Below, in pieces: positions 46,722 through 56,193 of a stretch of 64,000 nt of DNA. The position numbers and the translations under genes were made by a program. Source of the DNA: Pullilachnospira sp963929535 (lineage in GTDB: Bacteria; Bacillota; Clostridia; Lachnospirales; Lachnospiraceae); the NCBI GenBank assembly GCA_963929535.1, contig CAWVIZ010000001.1:189978-253977 (forward strand). The letters are read 5' to 3'. Under the pieces are notes generated by a model. That model made no database searches. It was not told the origin of the DNA and saw nothing but the letters and a program-made list of their open reading frames with translations. The number at the start of each line of letters is the position of its first letter. The first letter of the stretch is position 1.

Positions 46722-48068
46722 TCAGCCTACGATCAGACCTTCGCTCTCCATCACAGAGATCACCTGATCCACCATTTCCCGGCAGGTCTCATCCTTTCTG
46801 GCCTCCACCATCACACGGATCACCGGTTCTGTTCCGCTCTCCCGCACCAGGATTCTTCCGTCATCTCCCAGCGCCTCTTCCACCTGGGCAACAGCCTGGC
46901 AGACCGCCTGGTTGCTTCTGGCTTCCGCTTTATTGGCTACCCTGACATTTTTCAGAAGCTGAGGGTAGATATACACCTCAGATGCCAGCACGCTGAGCGG
47001 CTGCTTCCGTTCAATGATCACCTCCATCAGCATCAGGGAAGTGAGTATTCCGTCTCCTGTGGTGGCATGTTTGCTGAAAATAATATGTCCCGACTGCTCG
47101 CCGCCCAGGCTGTGGCCGTTGTTCATCATATTCTCGCACACATATTTATCTCCCACCGCGGTTTTCTCATACCGGATTCCGGCACGGTCACACGCCTTGT
47201 ATAGGCCCAGATTGGACATAATGGTGGTAACGATGGTGTCATTGTCCAGCTTTCCCTGCTCCTTCATGTATTTGCCGCACACATACATGATCAGGTCGCC
47301 GTCCACCACATTCCCTTCATTGTCCACCGCAATGCAGCGGTCCGCATCCCCGTCATAGGCAAAGCCCACATCCAGATGCTTTTCTTTCACAAACTTCTGA
47401 AGATGTTCAATATGGGTGGAACCGCAGTCTCTGTTGATATTGGTTCCGTCCGGCTCATTGCTGATCACATACGTTTTTGCCCCCAGCGCGTCAAACACAC
47501 TCTTGGCCACGGAAGAGGCGCTGCCATTGGCACAGTCCAGCCCAACCCGGAAATTCTTAAAGGAACGGGTGGGAATGGAGATCAGATATCCGATATAGCG
47601 GTTTCTTCCCGCAGCAAAATCCACCGTTCTTCCGATATTCTCCCCCACAGCAAAAGGAATCCTGGGTTCCTCATCGTCAATATACCGTTCGATCAGTTCC
47701 TCCACCTGCGCATCCATCTTCTGGCCGTTTCCGCCTATGATCTTAATCCCGTTGTCATAGAACGGATTGTGACTGGCAGAGATCATGATCCCACAGTCAA
47801 AATTCTCCGTGCGCACCACATAGGATACACTGGGGGTAGTGGTCACATGAAGCAGATAGGCGTCCGCTCCGGAAGCCGTCAGGCCCGCCGCCAGGGAATA
47901 TTCAAACATGTAGCTGCTTCTTCTGGTGTCCTTTCCGATAACGATCTGCGCTTTGTGGTCCTGACCAAAGTACCATCCCAGAAACCGGCCCACCTTATAG
48001 GCGTGCTCCACTGTCAGATCCACATTGGCTTCCCCGCGGAAACCATCGGTTCCAAAATATTTTCCCAT
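46722..48068 (-). CDS. glmM: Phosphoglucosamine mutase
   Basis: A 448-residue enzyme interconverting glucosamine-6- and -1-phosphate for peptidoglycan precursor synthesis. MGKYFGTDGFRG is the family start; the catalytic phosphoserine is Ser99 in ISASHNP; AYDGDADRC is the metal loop and RESGTEPVIRVM the phosphate loop. Full length. Immediately upstream lies a sugar nucleotidyltransferase gene, consistent with nucleotide-sugar supply. Confidence 0.97.
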   Translation of the reverse strand: MGKYFGTDGFRGEANVDLTVEHAYKVGRFLGWYFGQDHKAQIVIGKDTRRSSYMFEYSLAAGLTASGADAYLLHVTTTPSVSYVVRTENFDCGIMISASHNPFYDNGIKIIGGNGQKMDAQVEELIERYIDDEEPRIPFAVGENIGRTVDFAAGRNRYIGYLISIPTRSFKNFRVGLDCANGSASSVAKSVFDALGAKTYVISNEPDGTNINRDCGSTHIEHLQKFVKEKHLDVGFAYDGDADRCIAVDNEGNVVDGDLIMYVCGKYMKEQGKLDNDTIVTTIMSNLGLYKACDRAGIRYEKTAVGDKYVCENMMNNGHSLGGEQSGHIIFSKHATTGDGILTSLMLMEVIIERKQPLSVLASEVYIYPQLLKNVRVANKAEARSNQAVCQAVAQVEEALGDDGRILVRESGTEPVIRVMVEARKDETCREMVDQVISVMESEGLIVG

Positions 48069-48088
48069 CCTTGTTACCTCCTTATTTG

Positions 48089-48121
48089 TGACAATTCAGC
48101 CTTCCGGCCTCACTGTTGCCC
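48089..48121 (+). repeat. Solo MITE-end fragment between glmM and nucleotidyltransferase
   Basis: TGTGACAATTCAGCCTTCCG then GCCTCACTGTTGCC matches the left-end hairpin of the 143-bp element. Confidence 0.6.
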
Positions 48122-48140
48122 TGATTTGGCGCCTTTCCCA

Positions 48141-49061
48141 TCAGAAAAGCTTTTCCTCGTATACTCCCTCCTGTACCAGATCCCGGATAGCCTCTACCAC
48201 AGCCTCCCTGTCCTCCTGATATGTCACACCGAACCAGCGGGAATCTGTCTGAAGCACTGTAACACTGGCTTTTCCCTGCTGGATCAGCTCATCCACCTTG
48301 ATGGGCAGCAGATATTCCTTCTTCAGATCTCCCTTGGGCACCTCTTTCAGGAATTCCACAAATCCCTGCTCCAGTACCTGGATAAACTCCGGCTGGAAGC
48401 CCCACATATTCATGGACACCAGGCTGTCGGCATCTACCAGGGTCAGACTTCCATCCTCTCCCTTCACTGCCGCGCCATCCTCAGTCCTGACGATATTCTG
48501 GGTCTCCTTAACTCCTGTCAGACGGTTATTCTCATCCAGGGCACAGATTCCCCTGGTGACCCCGCCGTTTTCACTCAATGTATTTTTCAGCACAAATCCG
48601 GCCATGCAGATATCTCCGGCGCCTTCGGCTCCCTGGTGCTCACTGGTCAGATAACGGTGCAGCTTCACAAACGGATCCTTTCCATAATAATCATCCGCGT
48701 TGATCACCGCAAAAGGTTCCTTTACCACATCTTTGCAGCAAAGCACCGCCTGTCCGGTTCCCCAGGGTTTTGTACGGCCTTCCGGCTTCGAGAAGCCCTC
48801 CGGCAGATCATCCAGCTCCTGGAACACATATTCCACCTCTGCCAGCTTCCCGATCTTATCGCCGATCACCCGGCGAAACTCTTCCTCCAGATCCCGGCGG
48901 ATAATAAATACTACCTTATTAAATCCTGCCTCCAGAGCGTCATGGATGGAATATTCCATAATGATCTCTCCGGACGGCCCTACAGGTGCCAGCTGCTTGA
49001 TCCCTTTTCCAAAACGGCTGCCGATACCGGCTGCCATGATCACAAGTGTTGTTTTTTTCAT
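48141..49061 (-). CDS. Sugar-phosphate nucleotidyltransferase
   Basis: A 306-residue NTP_transferase-family enzyme. The N-terminal MAAGIGSRFGKGIKQLAPVG is the nucleotide-binding signature, and NADDYYG is the metal-binding motif with Asp. It diverges from classical GalU and RmlA, so the sugar and nucleotide are not assigned; UDP-glucose or a similar nucleotide sugar is plausible. It lies 72 bases upstream of glmM on the same strand. Confidence 0.85.
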   Translation of the reverse strand: MKKTTLVIMAAGIGSRFGKGIKQLAPVGPSGEIIMEYSIHDALEAGFNKVVFIIRRDLEEEFRRVIGDKIGKLAEVEYVFQELDDLPEGFSKPEGRTKPWGTGQAVLCCKDVVKEPFAVINADDYYGKDPFVKLHRYLTSEHQGAEGAGDICMAGFVLKNTLSENGGVTRGICALDENNRLTGVKETQNIVRTEDGAAVKGEDGSLTLVDADSLVSMNMWGFQPEFIQVLEQGFVEFLKEVPKGDLKKEYLLPIKVDELIQQGKASVTVLQTDSRWFGVTYQEDREAVVEAIRDLVQEGVYEEKLF

Positions 49062-49094
49062 AGAAGTACCCCCGTATCTCTTTTTTCGTGAAAT

Positions 49095-49395
49095 CCCCCG
49101 CAGCAGGTCTGCACTTTGCCGGCGCTAAGCGTGTGCCACTGGCACACAGCGGTCTTCGCTCCGCTCCGGTCGGCGCTAAGCGTGTGCCACTGGCACACAG
49201 CGGTCTTCGCTCCGCTCCGGTCGGCGCTAAGCGTGTGCCACTGGCACACAGCGGTCTTCGCTCCGCTCCGGTCGGCGCTAAACGTGTGCCACCGGCACAC
49301 AGCGGTCTTCGCTCCGCTCCGGTCGGCGCTAAACGTGTGCCACTGGCACACAGCGCCGCCAAATGGGCGTGTGCATGTGCGGTGGCTGCCCGGGA
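49095..49395 (+). repeat. 51-bp tandem repeat array 2 (about 4.6 units)
   Basis: GCGCTAA recurs at 49122, 49173, 49224, 49275 and 49326, exactly every 51 bp. Each unit has GTGTGCCACTGGCACAC (a palindrome) and CGGTCTTCGCTCCGCTCCGG. Outer ends (GCAGCAGGTCTGCACTT left, GCCAAATGGGC..GGTGGCTGCCCGGG right) match the single-unit copy at 34.1 kb. It fills the space between prfA and the nucleotidyltransferase. Open frames through it on both strands are artefacts of the 51-bp period. Confidence 0.92.
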
Positions 49396-49489
49396 GAAGA
49401 AATTTCTTTTATTGTTCACAGATAAAACGCTGCCATTTTGAGGTCCGGCTTCCGCCTCATCAGAAACCGGACTGCCGGCTGCCCGTTCC

Positions 49490-50560
49490 CTAATCCTGCA
49501 GCTTCGCCAGCCTTGCGGCCTGGTCGGCAGCAGTCAGGCTGTCGATGATCTCTGTCAGATCCCCATTAAGGACACTATCCAGCCGGTGCAGTGTCAGTTT
49601 GATCCTGTGGTCGGTGACACGTCCCTGCGGAAAATTGTAGGTCCGGATCTTTTCCGAACGGTCCCCCGTTCCCACCTGGCTTCTCCTGGCCTCCGCTTCC
49701 TCATCGTGACGTTTCTGCAGCTCCATATCATACAGTCTGGAGCGCAGTACCTTAATGGCCTTATCCCGGTTCTTAAGCTGTGACTTCTCATCCTGACAGG
49801 ATACCACGATTCCTGTGGGGATGTGGGTAAGCCGCACAGCGGAATCCGTAGTGTTAACGCACTGACCGCCGTTTCCGGATGCCCGGAAAACATCGAAGCG
49901 GCAGTCGTTCAGATCCAGTTCAAAGTCAATCTCCTCTGCCTCCGGCATGATAGCCACCGTAACTGTAGAGGTATGAATGCGGCCTCCGGATTCAGTCTCC
50001 GGTACACGCTGTACCCGGTGCACGCCGCTTTCATACTTCAGACGGGAATATGCCCCTGCGCCGTTGATCATAAACGTTGCTTCTTTGAACCCTCCGATTC
50101 CGTTCTCATTCAGGGAAAGCAGTTCTGTTTTCCACCGCTGAGACTCTGCATATTTTACGTACATCCGGTAAATTTCCGCCGCGAACAGAGCCGCCTCATC
50201 GCCTCCTGCTCCGGCCCGGATCTCCACGATCACGTTCTTGGAATCATTGGGATCCTTGGGAAGGAGCAGGATCTTCAGCTCCTGCTCCAGCTCTCCGATC
50301 CGCTTCTTGGCTTCGGAAAGCTCTTCTTTCAGCATCTCCCGCATCTCGGGATCAGACTCCTCCTCCAGCATGGACTGACTTTCTTCTACAGTCTCCTGGC
50401 ACTGTTTGTATTCCTTATACGCGTCTGCAATGGGCTGCAGCTCACTCTGTTCCTTCATCAGCTTCTGAAAACGGGCCGGATCACTGGCCAGCCCCGGTTC
50501 ATTCAGCTCACTTAAGATCTCCTCCAGGCGGATCAGCAGATCCTCCAGTTTGTCAAACAT
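49490..50560 (-). CDS. prfA: Peptide chain release factor 1
   Basis: A 356-residue class I release factor reading UAA and UAG. The anticodon-mimic region has RVPETESGGRIHTS (PxT type), and the catalytic GGQ is in GNGGQCVNTTDSAVR. AGGAGGAATAAAG precedes ATG 50560. It overlaps the end of prmC by eight bases; prmC methylates the GGQ glutamine, so this is a functional pair. Confidence 0.97.
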   Translation of the reverse strand: MFDKLEDLLIRLEEILSELNEPGLASDPARFQKLMKEQSELQPIADAYKEYKQCQETVEESQSMLEEESDPEMREMLKEELSEAKKRIGELEQELKILLLPKDPNDSKNVIVEIRAGAGGDEAALFAAEIYRMYVKYAESQRWKTELLSLNENGIGGFKEATFMINGAGAYSRLKYESGVHRVQRVPETESGGRIHTSTVTVAIMPEAEEIDFELDLNDCRFDVFRASGNGGQCVNTTDSAVRLTHIPTGIVVSCQDEKSQLKNRDKAIKVLRSRLYDMELQKRHDEEAEARRSQVGTGDRSEKIRTYNFPQGRVTDHRIKLTLHRLDSVLNGDLTEIIDSLTAADQAARLAKLQD

Positions 50561-51443
50561 CTTTATTCCTCCTACATTCGTCCTTATCCACACCGCGGGT
50601 CTCTTCCGGAAAATACTGTCCCCAGGCCGTTCTGTCCAAACCAGCCAGATCCTTTCCAACACGAACCTGCTCAAAGCCGGCCGCTTTCAGCATTCTCCTC
50701 AGGTCATTCCCCTGGCTGCTGCCGATCTCAAAAGCCAGCCAGCCCCCTGGATTCAGGTAGTTCCCGGCCTGTTCCACAATTTTCCTGTAAAAATACAGTC
50801 CATCCTCATGGCCGTCCAGAGCCGTCCGCGGTTCATGATCCCTCACCTCCGGCATCAACCCCTCAATTTCCCCGGAGGGAATGTACGGGGGATTGGATAT
50901 GATCATATCAAAGCGGCCTTCCACCCGCTCAAACAGGTCGCTGCAGATCAGCTCTGCCTTAAGCTTCAGCTTTTCCCTGTTTTTTCCGGCTAATCGCAGG
51001 GCTTCCGGAGAAATATCCGCCCCCACTCCCTGCACCCCGGGATTCCTTCCCAGAAGGCTCAGCAGGATGCAGCCGCTTCCGGTGCACATATCCAGGATCC
51101 TCATCCCCGGCCGCAAAAGCCGCTCCGCCTCCTCCACCAGACATTCCGTGTCAAAACGCGGAACCAGCACATGGGGATCCACCAGAAATTCATATCCCAT
51201 AAACCAGGCGCGGCCCGTGATCTGCTGCAGCGGAACTCTTGCTGCCCGCTGCCGGATCAGCTCCCGGTACCGCTTCCTGCGGCTTTCGTCCTCTATTTTA
51301 TCATCTCTGCACAGAAAATAACAGCTCTTTTCCATGGCAAAGACAAATTCCATCAGCTCCCAGGCATCTACGGATGCATCCGGCACCTTGGCCAGCTCCA
51401 GGATCTCCTGCCCCCAGTTCAGAAGCTCCCGATATGTGCTCAT
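50553..51443 (-). CDS. prmC: Release factor glutamine methyltransferase
   Basis: A 296-residue SAM-dependent N5-glutamine methyltransferase that modifies the GGQ of release factors. ILDMCTGSGCILL (about 117-129) binds SAM, and NPPYIPS binds the glutamine. The helical N-domain has the QITGRAWFMGYEF and VPRFDTE sequence, where relatives usually have PRPETE. Gene order DUF1385-prmC-prfA is conserved in Clostridia. It overlaps both neighbours. Confidence 0.96.
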   Translation of the reverse strand: MSTYRELLNWGQEILELAKVPDASVDAWELMEFVFAMEKSCYFLCRDDKIEDESRRKRYRELIRQRAARVPLQQITGRAWFMGYEFLVDPHVLVPRFDTECLVEEAERLLRPGMRILDMCTGSGCILLSLLGRNPGVQGVGADISPEALRLAGKNREKLKLKAELICSDLFERVEGRFDMIISNPPYIPSGEIEGLMPEVRDHEPRTALDGHEDGLYFYRKIVEQAGNYLNPGGWLAFEIGSSQGNDLRRMLKAAGFEQVRVGKDLAGLDRTAWGQYFPEETRGVDKDECRRNKDV

Positions 51444-52459
51444 GCTCCGGCCTCCTCTTTGGTGCTTCCGAAATCCGTATTCTCCCGGCAGTCTCCAGGC
51501 TCCAGAATCTCTGTCTCAGGAAAATTTTCCCTCAGATATTCTCTCCAGTCAAAGACAGCTTCCACCGCCTGGATAGCCACCTCTGCCATATCCGGCTCCG
51601 GCTCTCTGGTGGTCAGCCTCTGCAGCGCAAGTCCCGGCTTGCTGAGCAGCGTCACCAGCCAGTTGTCTGAATTTCCCGCCAGCCGGATGATCTCATAGGA
51701 TACTCCCGCTATCACCGGAAGCAGCAGCAGCCGGACCGCCACCCTGAGCCAGGGAGTGGATACCCGGATGAACAGGAAAAACAGAATACTGACGATCATC
51801 ACAAACAGCAGAAAGCTGGTTCCGCACCGCTTATGCTCTCTGGAGCTTTTCATCACATTCTCCACCGTGAGATTCATACCGTGTTCCACACAGTTGATAC
51901 ACTTATGCTCCGCCCCGTGATACATAAACACCCGCTGAATATCCTTCATACGGGAAATCAAAAGCAAATATCCCAGAAACAGCACCATACGGACGCAGGC
52001 TTCCGCAATAGCGATCACGGTCTCCGAAGCAGTCACCCTTCGCAGCACTCCCGCAGCAAAGTAGGGCAGCAGAATGAACAAAGCCACCGAAACCACGATG
52101 GAAAATGCCACCGTTCCCCGCATCAGCCACTGATCCAGCTTTTCCCGCCTGGCTTCTTCCTTCTCCCGTTCCTCGCGGGTCATCTGCTCTTTTTTCTTCT
52201 GTTCCTCTTCTTCTTCCTCGTAAAAGCTGGCAGAGTACATCAGGCACTTCATTCCCACTACCAGGGACTCCACAAATGCCACCATCCCCCGCAGAATGGG
52301 AAGCTTCCAAAACCGGCTGTTCTTTGTCAGACTCTTATAGGGTTCGACTTTTATCTGGATCTCTCCGTCAGGCTTTCTCACGCCGACGGAATAGATATCA
52401 CCATGCCGCATCATGATGCCTTCCATCACTGCCTGTCCGCCGATATTCGATGATTTCAT
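51440..52459 (-). CDS. DUF1385 membrane protein (YqhQ-like)
   Basis: A 339-residue DUF1385 protein. The conserved N-terminus reads NIGGQAVMEGIMMRHG, followed by NSRFWKLPILRGMVAFVESLV. A charged Glu/Lys-rich loop (about 83-110) and about five membrane segments follow, with the family motif YHGAEHKCINCVEHG near the centre. Function not established. The stop overlaps the prmC start by four bases. Confidence 0.9.
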   Translation of the reverse strand: MKSSNIGGQAVMEGIMMRHGDIYSVGVRKPDGEIQIKVEPYKSLTKNSRFWKLPILRGMVAFVESLVVGMKCLMYSASFYEEEEEEQKKKEQMTREEREKEEARREKLDQWLMRGTVAFSIVVSVALFILLPYFAAGVLRRVTASETVIAIAEACVRMVLFLGYLLLISRMKDIQRVFMYHGAEHKCINCVEHGMNLTVENVMKSSREHKRCGTSFLLFVMIVSILFFLFIRVSTPWLRVAVRLLLLPVIAGVSYEIIRLAGNSDNWLVTLLSKPGLALQRLTTREPEPDMAEVAIQAVEAVFDWREYLRENFPETEILEPGDCRENTDFGSTKEEAGA

Positions 52460-52513
52460 TGGTAATATTCCTCTCCCTTAAGTCAATCTTCCCGCCATTC
52501 GGGCTCTTATAGC

Positions 52514-52546
52514 AAAACAGGTTGAGATTTTATCAACCTCAACCCG
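52514..52546 (-). terminator. rpmE terminator
   Basis: GGTTGAG pairs with CTCAACC on the minus strand, followed by TGTTTTGC. It lies just beyond the rpmE stop. Confidence 0.7.
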
Positions 52547-52564
52547 TTCTTCTGACTTATATTC

Positions 52565-52768
52565 TTATGCGTTAATTCCGTACTTCTTATTGAACTTGTC
52601 AATACGTCCACGAGCTGCTGCCGCTTTCTGCTGACCGGTGTAGAAAGGATGGCACTTGGAGCAGATCTCCACATGAATATCCTTCTTGGTAGATCCGGTT
52701 ACGAATGTATTGCCGCAGTTGCAGGTTACGGTTGCCTGATAATAATTCGGATGGATTCCTTCTTTCAT
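52565..52768 (-). CDS. rpmE: 50S ribosomal protein L31, zinc-binding form
   Basis: A 67-residue ribosomal protein with CNCG (about 16-19) and CSKC (about 34-37), the four-cysteine zinc-binding type. AGAGGTG sits six bases before ATG 52768; a GTG nine bases upstream is less likely. Monocistronic. Confidence 0.97.
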   Translation of the reverse strand: MKEGIHPNYYQATVTCNCGNTFVTGSTKKDIHVEICSKCHPFYTGQQKAAAARGRIDKFNKKYGINA

Positions 52769-52869
52769 TTCTTTCACCTCTTTACACTTATAATAATATG
52801 ATCTGCAGTTTTATAAAGACCTGTCCCAAAGCTTTCAAATCGAAACCCCGCCGTACGCAGCAGATACCA

Positions 52870-53205
52870 GACCCGCAGCGTTCCTCGCGTCAGCTGCCAA
52901 ATGGACACACAAGCATGTCCGCCTGACTGGCTGTCCGCAGGAATAAGATTGGGGTTGTACCCTCATTTTATCTCTGGTTCAGCAAACCGCATGTTCCCTT
53001 TGATTCTGCTGTTTTCTCATCTGTCTGACCATCTCTGACGGTCCAACAGACATGTTACAAATAAAACAGCTTATATAGAATACCATATCCCGCCGGGAAA
53101 TGCAAGTTATTTACTCAAAATTCTATATGAATTTGTAACCGCTCATTCCTGTTCACAGGCATTATCCCGCAGGAGCGCTGTGTGCCGATGGCACACGGTC
53201 AATGC
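52870..53205 (+). repeat. Repeat fragments upstream of rpmE
   Basis: GCGTCAGCTGCCAAATGGAC..CATGTCC..CTGTCCGCAGG (52893-52945) resembles 15,798-15,866 and the right end of the 49.1-kb element. GTGTGCCGATGGCACAC (53180-53196) is the palindrome of the 51-bp module, just beyond the rho stop codon. Between them I see no gene. Confidence 0.55.
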
Positions 53206-53211
53206 AGAACG

Positions 53212-54516
53212 TTACACAAATTTCTGTTTTCTCACCTGGTTCACCAGCTCCTGATTGGTTCTGGTCCTGGCAAACATATTCAGCACATTCTCCGCCGCCT
53301 CATCAGCCTTCATGCCGTTCAGCGCTCTTCTCATGATCTCCACAGCTTCCTGCTCTTCTTTTCCCAGCAGCAGATCTTCTCTTCTGGTACCGGATTTCAC
53401 AATATCAATAGCCGGAAATACACGCTTCTCCTGAAGCTTTCTGTCCAGTATCAGCTCCATGTTGCCGGTTCCCTTAAATTCCTCGTAGATCACATCGTCC
53501 ATCTTGCTTCCCGTATCCACCAGCGCTGTAGCCAGAATGGTCAGGCTTCCGCCCTCCCGCATATTCCTGGCTGCTCCGAAAAACCTCTTTGGCATATACA
53601 GAGCTGTGGGATCCAGACCGCCGGACAGGGTACGTCCGCTGGGGGGTACCGTCAGATTATAGGCCCTGGCAAGTCTGGTAATGCTGTCGATAAAAATCGT
53701 AACATCCTTCTGATGCTCCACCAGCCGCTTGGCCCTCTCGATCACCATCTCCGAAACTCTCTTATGATGCTCCGGAAGCTCATCAAAGGTGGAGTAGATC
53801 ACCTCCACATTTTTCCCCCGGATTGCCTCCTTGATATCCGTTACCTCCTCGGGACGCTCATCGATCAGCAGAATGATCAGATGCATCTCCGGATTGTTCC
53901 GGAGAATAGACTGGGCAACATCCTTCAGCAGCGTGGTCTTACCTGCCTTCGGAGGGGATACGATCATACCTCTCTGTCCCTTTCCGATGGGGCTGATCAG
54001 ATCCACGATCCGCATAGCCAGGCTTCCGCCGGGCCGCTCAAGGCGCAGCCTCTTGTTGGGAAAAATGGGGGTCATATCCTCAAAATTATACCGTTTTATA
54101 CTTTCGTTGGGGGAAATTCCGTTGATAGAAGTCACATAGAGGAGAGCTCCGAACTTCTCATTCTCCTTCTTCACTCTCGTACTTCCCCGGAGAATATCTC
54201 CGGTTTTCAGATTGAAGCGGCGTATCTGGGAGGGGGATACATACACATCGTTCTCACCTGGAAGGTAATTGTCGCTTCTGATAAATCCATATCCGTCGGA
54301 GAGCACTTCCAGAATACCGTTGGCCTCGATTCCACTGTCCAGATGACCGAACTCTGCCTTTTTTTCCTCGATCTGCTTCTCCCTGTCTTTCTCGTCCTCC
54401 TGCACCATACGTTCCACCAGTTCGTCTTTTCTCAGTGCGGAGATCCCTTTCAAGCCCCTTGCCTTGGCTACTTCCCTCAGCTCACTGGCCGACAATGATT
54501 CATATCGTTCTCTCAT
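53212..54516 (-). CDS. rho: Transcription termination factor Rho
   Basis: A 434-residue hexameric RNA helicase. The N-terminal SAP-like helices (LSASELREVAKARGLKG) lead into the cold-shock RNA-binding domain (GILEVLSDGYGFIRS..NDVYVSPSQIRRF), then the ATPase with PPKAGKTTLL (Walker A), LLIDERPEEVTD and SGGLDPTAL. The start may be ATG 54516 or the TTG just before it; GGAAAGGA lies 10-13 bases upstream. Full family length. Confidence 0.96.
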   Translation of the reverse strand: MRERYESLSASELREVAKARGLKGISALRKDELVERMVQEDEKDREKQIEEKKAEFGHLDSGIEANGILEVLSDGYGFIRSDNYLPGENDVYVSPSQIRRFNLKTGDILRGSTRVKKENEKFGALLYVTSINGISPNESIKRYNFEDMTPIFPNKRLRLERPGGSLAMRIVDLISPIGKGQRGMIVSPPKAGKTTLLKDVAQSILRNNPEMHLIILLIDERPEEVTDIKEAIRGKNVEVIYSTFDELPEHHKRVSEMVIERAKRLVEHQKDVTIFIDSITRLARAYNLTVPPSGRTLSGGLDPTALYMPKRFFGAARNMREGGSLTILATALVDTGSKMDDVIYEEFKGTGNMELILDRKLQEKRVFPAIDIVKSGTRREDLLLGKEEQEAVEIMRRALNGMKADEAAENVLNMFARTRTNQELVNQVRKQKFV

Positions 54517-54586
54517 CAAAATTCATATTTCCTTTCCAAAATATAGGAACAGTTTTGTTTAAGCCTACCATTCCATGTTCTGTTTG

Positions 54587-55570
54587 TCAACTGATTTCCA
54601 GCTCCCGCAGCAGCTCTTCCTTCTCTTCCCGGGGCAAAAACGCGGTTTTTGCCGCATTTTCCAGAAAAAGGCGCCGGGCAGCCAGACCGCCCGACAACCG
54701 GACAGCCAGATCCAGCTCCTCTGTCAGCGTTGTTCCGCTCACAGTCCGGTTGTCCGTATTCACAGACACCAGAAGCCCCGCTCTCAAAAATTCTTTCAGC
54801 GGATAATCTCCGGGACCGGCGGCTCTGGTCTGGAAATTACTGGTAGGGCACATCTCAATGCCGATCCCCATCTCCCGGATCCGTTCCTGAAGCCCGGCGT
54901 CTCCCCGAAGGGCAATCCCATGCCCCAGACGCCGCGCTCCCATCTCCACAGCCTCCCGGACATTCTCCAAATTTCCGCACTCACCCGCATGAATGGTAAA
55001 GGGAAATCCCATCCTCCGGGCTTCCGCAAACAGACCCCGGAATTCCCTGGCCGGATACGCCGCCTCATCTCCCGCCAGATCCAGAGCGCATACACCCTGC
55101 CCCAAAAATTCCCGGGCGCACCGCATCATGGAAAGATTGATCTCCTGCTCCTGATGCCGCATGGCACAGACGATCACCTGCCACCGGATCCCTGTTTCCC
55201 CGGCCCCCTGGGACAGTCCCGAAAGTACACTTTCCAGCACCTGGCGGCAGCTAAGCCCTCTTTCTGTGGATAACATGGGCGCAAACCGTACCTCCACATA
55301 CCGGATTCCGTCCGCCGCAAGGGAACACAGAAAATCCTTCGCCGCCAGCTCCAGCCCCTCTCTGGTCTGCATCCCTTCCAGAGGCAGGTCAAACCGGGTC
55401 AGATATTCCCGAAGACTTTGACACCTGGGATCCGCCCGCAGTTCCTCCTGCCTGATATCTCCTTTCCCGGTAATTTTCCGCACTGTTTCCAGCGGCAGTG
55501 ATCCGTCCAGATGACAGTGCAGCTCAATTCCCGGGAGCTTCCTCTTCCCTGATCCTGATTTTTCCTGCAT
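54587..55570 (-). CDS. add: Adenosine deaminase
   Basis: A 327-residue zinc hydrolase converting adenosine to inosine. ELHCHLDGS holds the two zinc His; HAGE, GHGIAL and VNTDNR supply the third ligand, catalytic Glu, His and Asp. GGGAGGAAAATC precedes ATG 55570, better than the upstream ATG at 55597. It follows cdd on the same strand, a nucleoside-salvage pair. Confidence 0.93.
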   Translation of the reverse strand: MQEKSGSGKRKLPGIELHCHLDGSLPLETVRKITGKGDIRQEELRADPRCQSLREYLTRFDLPLEGMQTREGLELAAKDFLCSLAADGIRYVEVRFAPMLSTERGLSCRQVLESVLSGLSQGAGETGIRWQVIVCAMRHQEQEINLSMMRCAREFLGQGVCALDLAGDEAAYPAREFRGLFAEARRMGFPFTIHAGECGNLENVREAVEMGARRLGHGIALRGDAGLQERIREMGIGIEMCPTSNFQTRAAGPGDYPLKEFLRAGLLVSVNTDNRTVSGTTLTEELDLAVRLSGGLAARRLFLENAAKTAFLPREEKEELLRELEIS

Positions 55571-55605
55571 GATTTTCCTCCCGCACTCCTTTTCCATCTC
55601 CCTGT

Positions 55606-56040
55606 TTACTTCAGATTGGCCGGTCCGAATCCCATGGGAAAAAGCTGGCTCAGCCGATACTCCCGAAAGTCCTCTTCATCCCTGGCCAGTATCACCAGAA
55701 ATTCCTCCGGATCGCAAAATTCCATCATCACCTGTCTGCATACTCCGCAGGGCGCACAGTAATCTCTTTCCCCCGAAGTGCTCCCCGCTGCACCGCCCAC
55801 TATGGCAATCGCCGAAAACTCCCGCTCGCCCTGGGCCACCGCCTGGAAAAATGCGGTCCGTTCTGCACAGTTCGTGGGTGTATAGGCGGCATTTTCCACA
55901 TTGCACCCTAAAAATACCGTTCCCTTTCTGCTAAGGAGCGCAGCTCCCACCTGAAACCCTGAATACGGAGTATAAGCCCGCTCTCTCACCTCCAGAGCTT
56001 TCCTGATCAGCTCCTGCTTTTTTTCTCTGCTTATCTGCAT
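55606..56040 (-). CDS. cdd: Cytidine deaminase
   Basis: A 144-residue zinc enzyme deaminating cytidine and deoxycytidine. NCAERTAFF holds the zinc Cys and catalytic Glu; CAPCGVCRQ gives the other zinc cysteines. The substrate-binding GCNVENAAY is present. GGAGGGACTTGG precedes ATG. It is the last chromosomal gene before the mobile element, whose insertion may have separated it from its original upstream neighbours. Confidence 0.96.
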   Translation of the reverse strand: MQISREKKQELIRKALEVRERAYTPYSGFQVGAALLSRKGTVFLGCNVENAAYTPTNCAERTAFFQAVAQGEREFSAIAIVGGAAGSTSGERDYCAPCGVCRQVMMEFCDPEEFLVILARDEEDFREYRLSQLFPMGFGPANLK

Positions 56041-56193
56041 AACACCAAGTCCCTCCTGTCTGCAGTCTCTTATCAGCCACGGGAATTTCCCGAAGCCTTC
56101 TCTTATCCCTTCAAAAGTTCGTAGGAAAACACAGCATGAAATGAAAAACGATGCAACACGAAATGCGATACAGATCCGGGCTCCAAAGCCTCC

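Noticed and set aside
49088..49441. Repetitive open frames on both strands (97-159 residues), possible surface protein
   Set aside because: They arise because the 51-bp repeat unit is divisible by three; several frames are open at once and none has a start signal.
56041..56193. Exact left attachment site of the mobile element
   Set aside because: No direct repeat can be matched because the right end lies outside the window.
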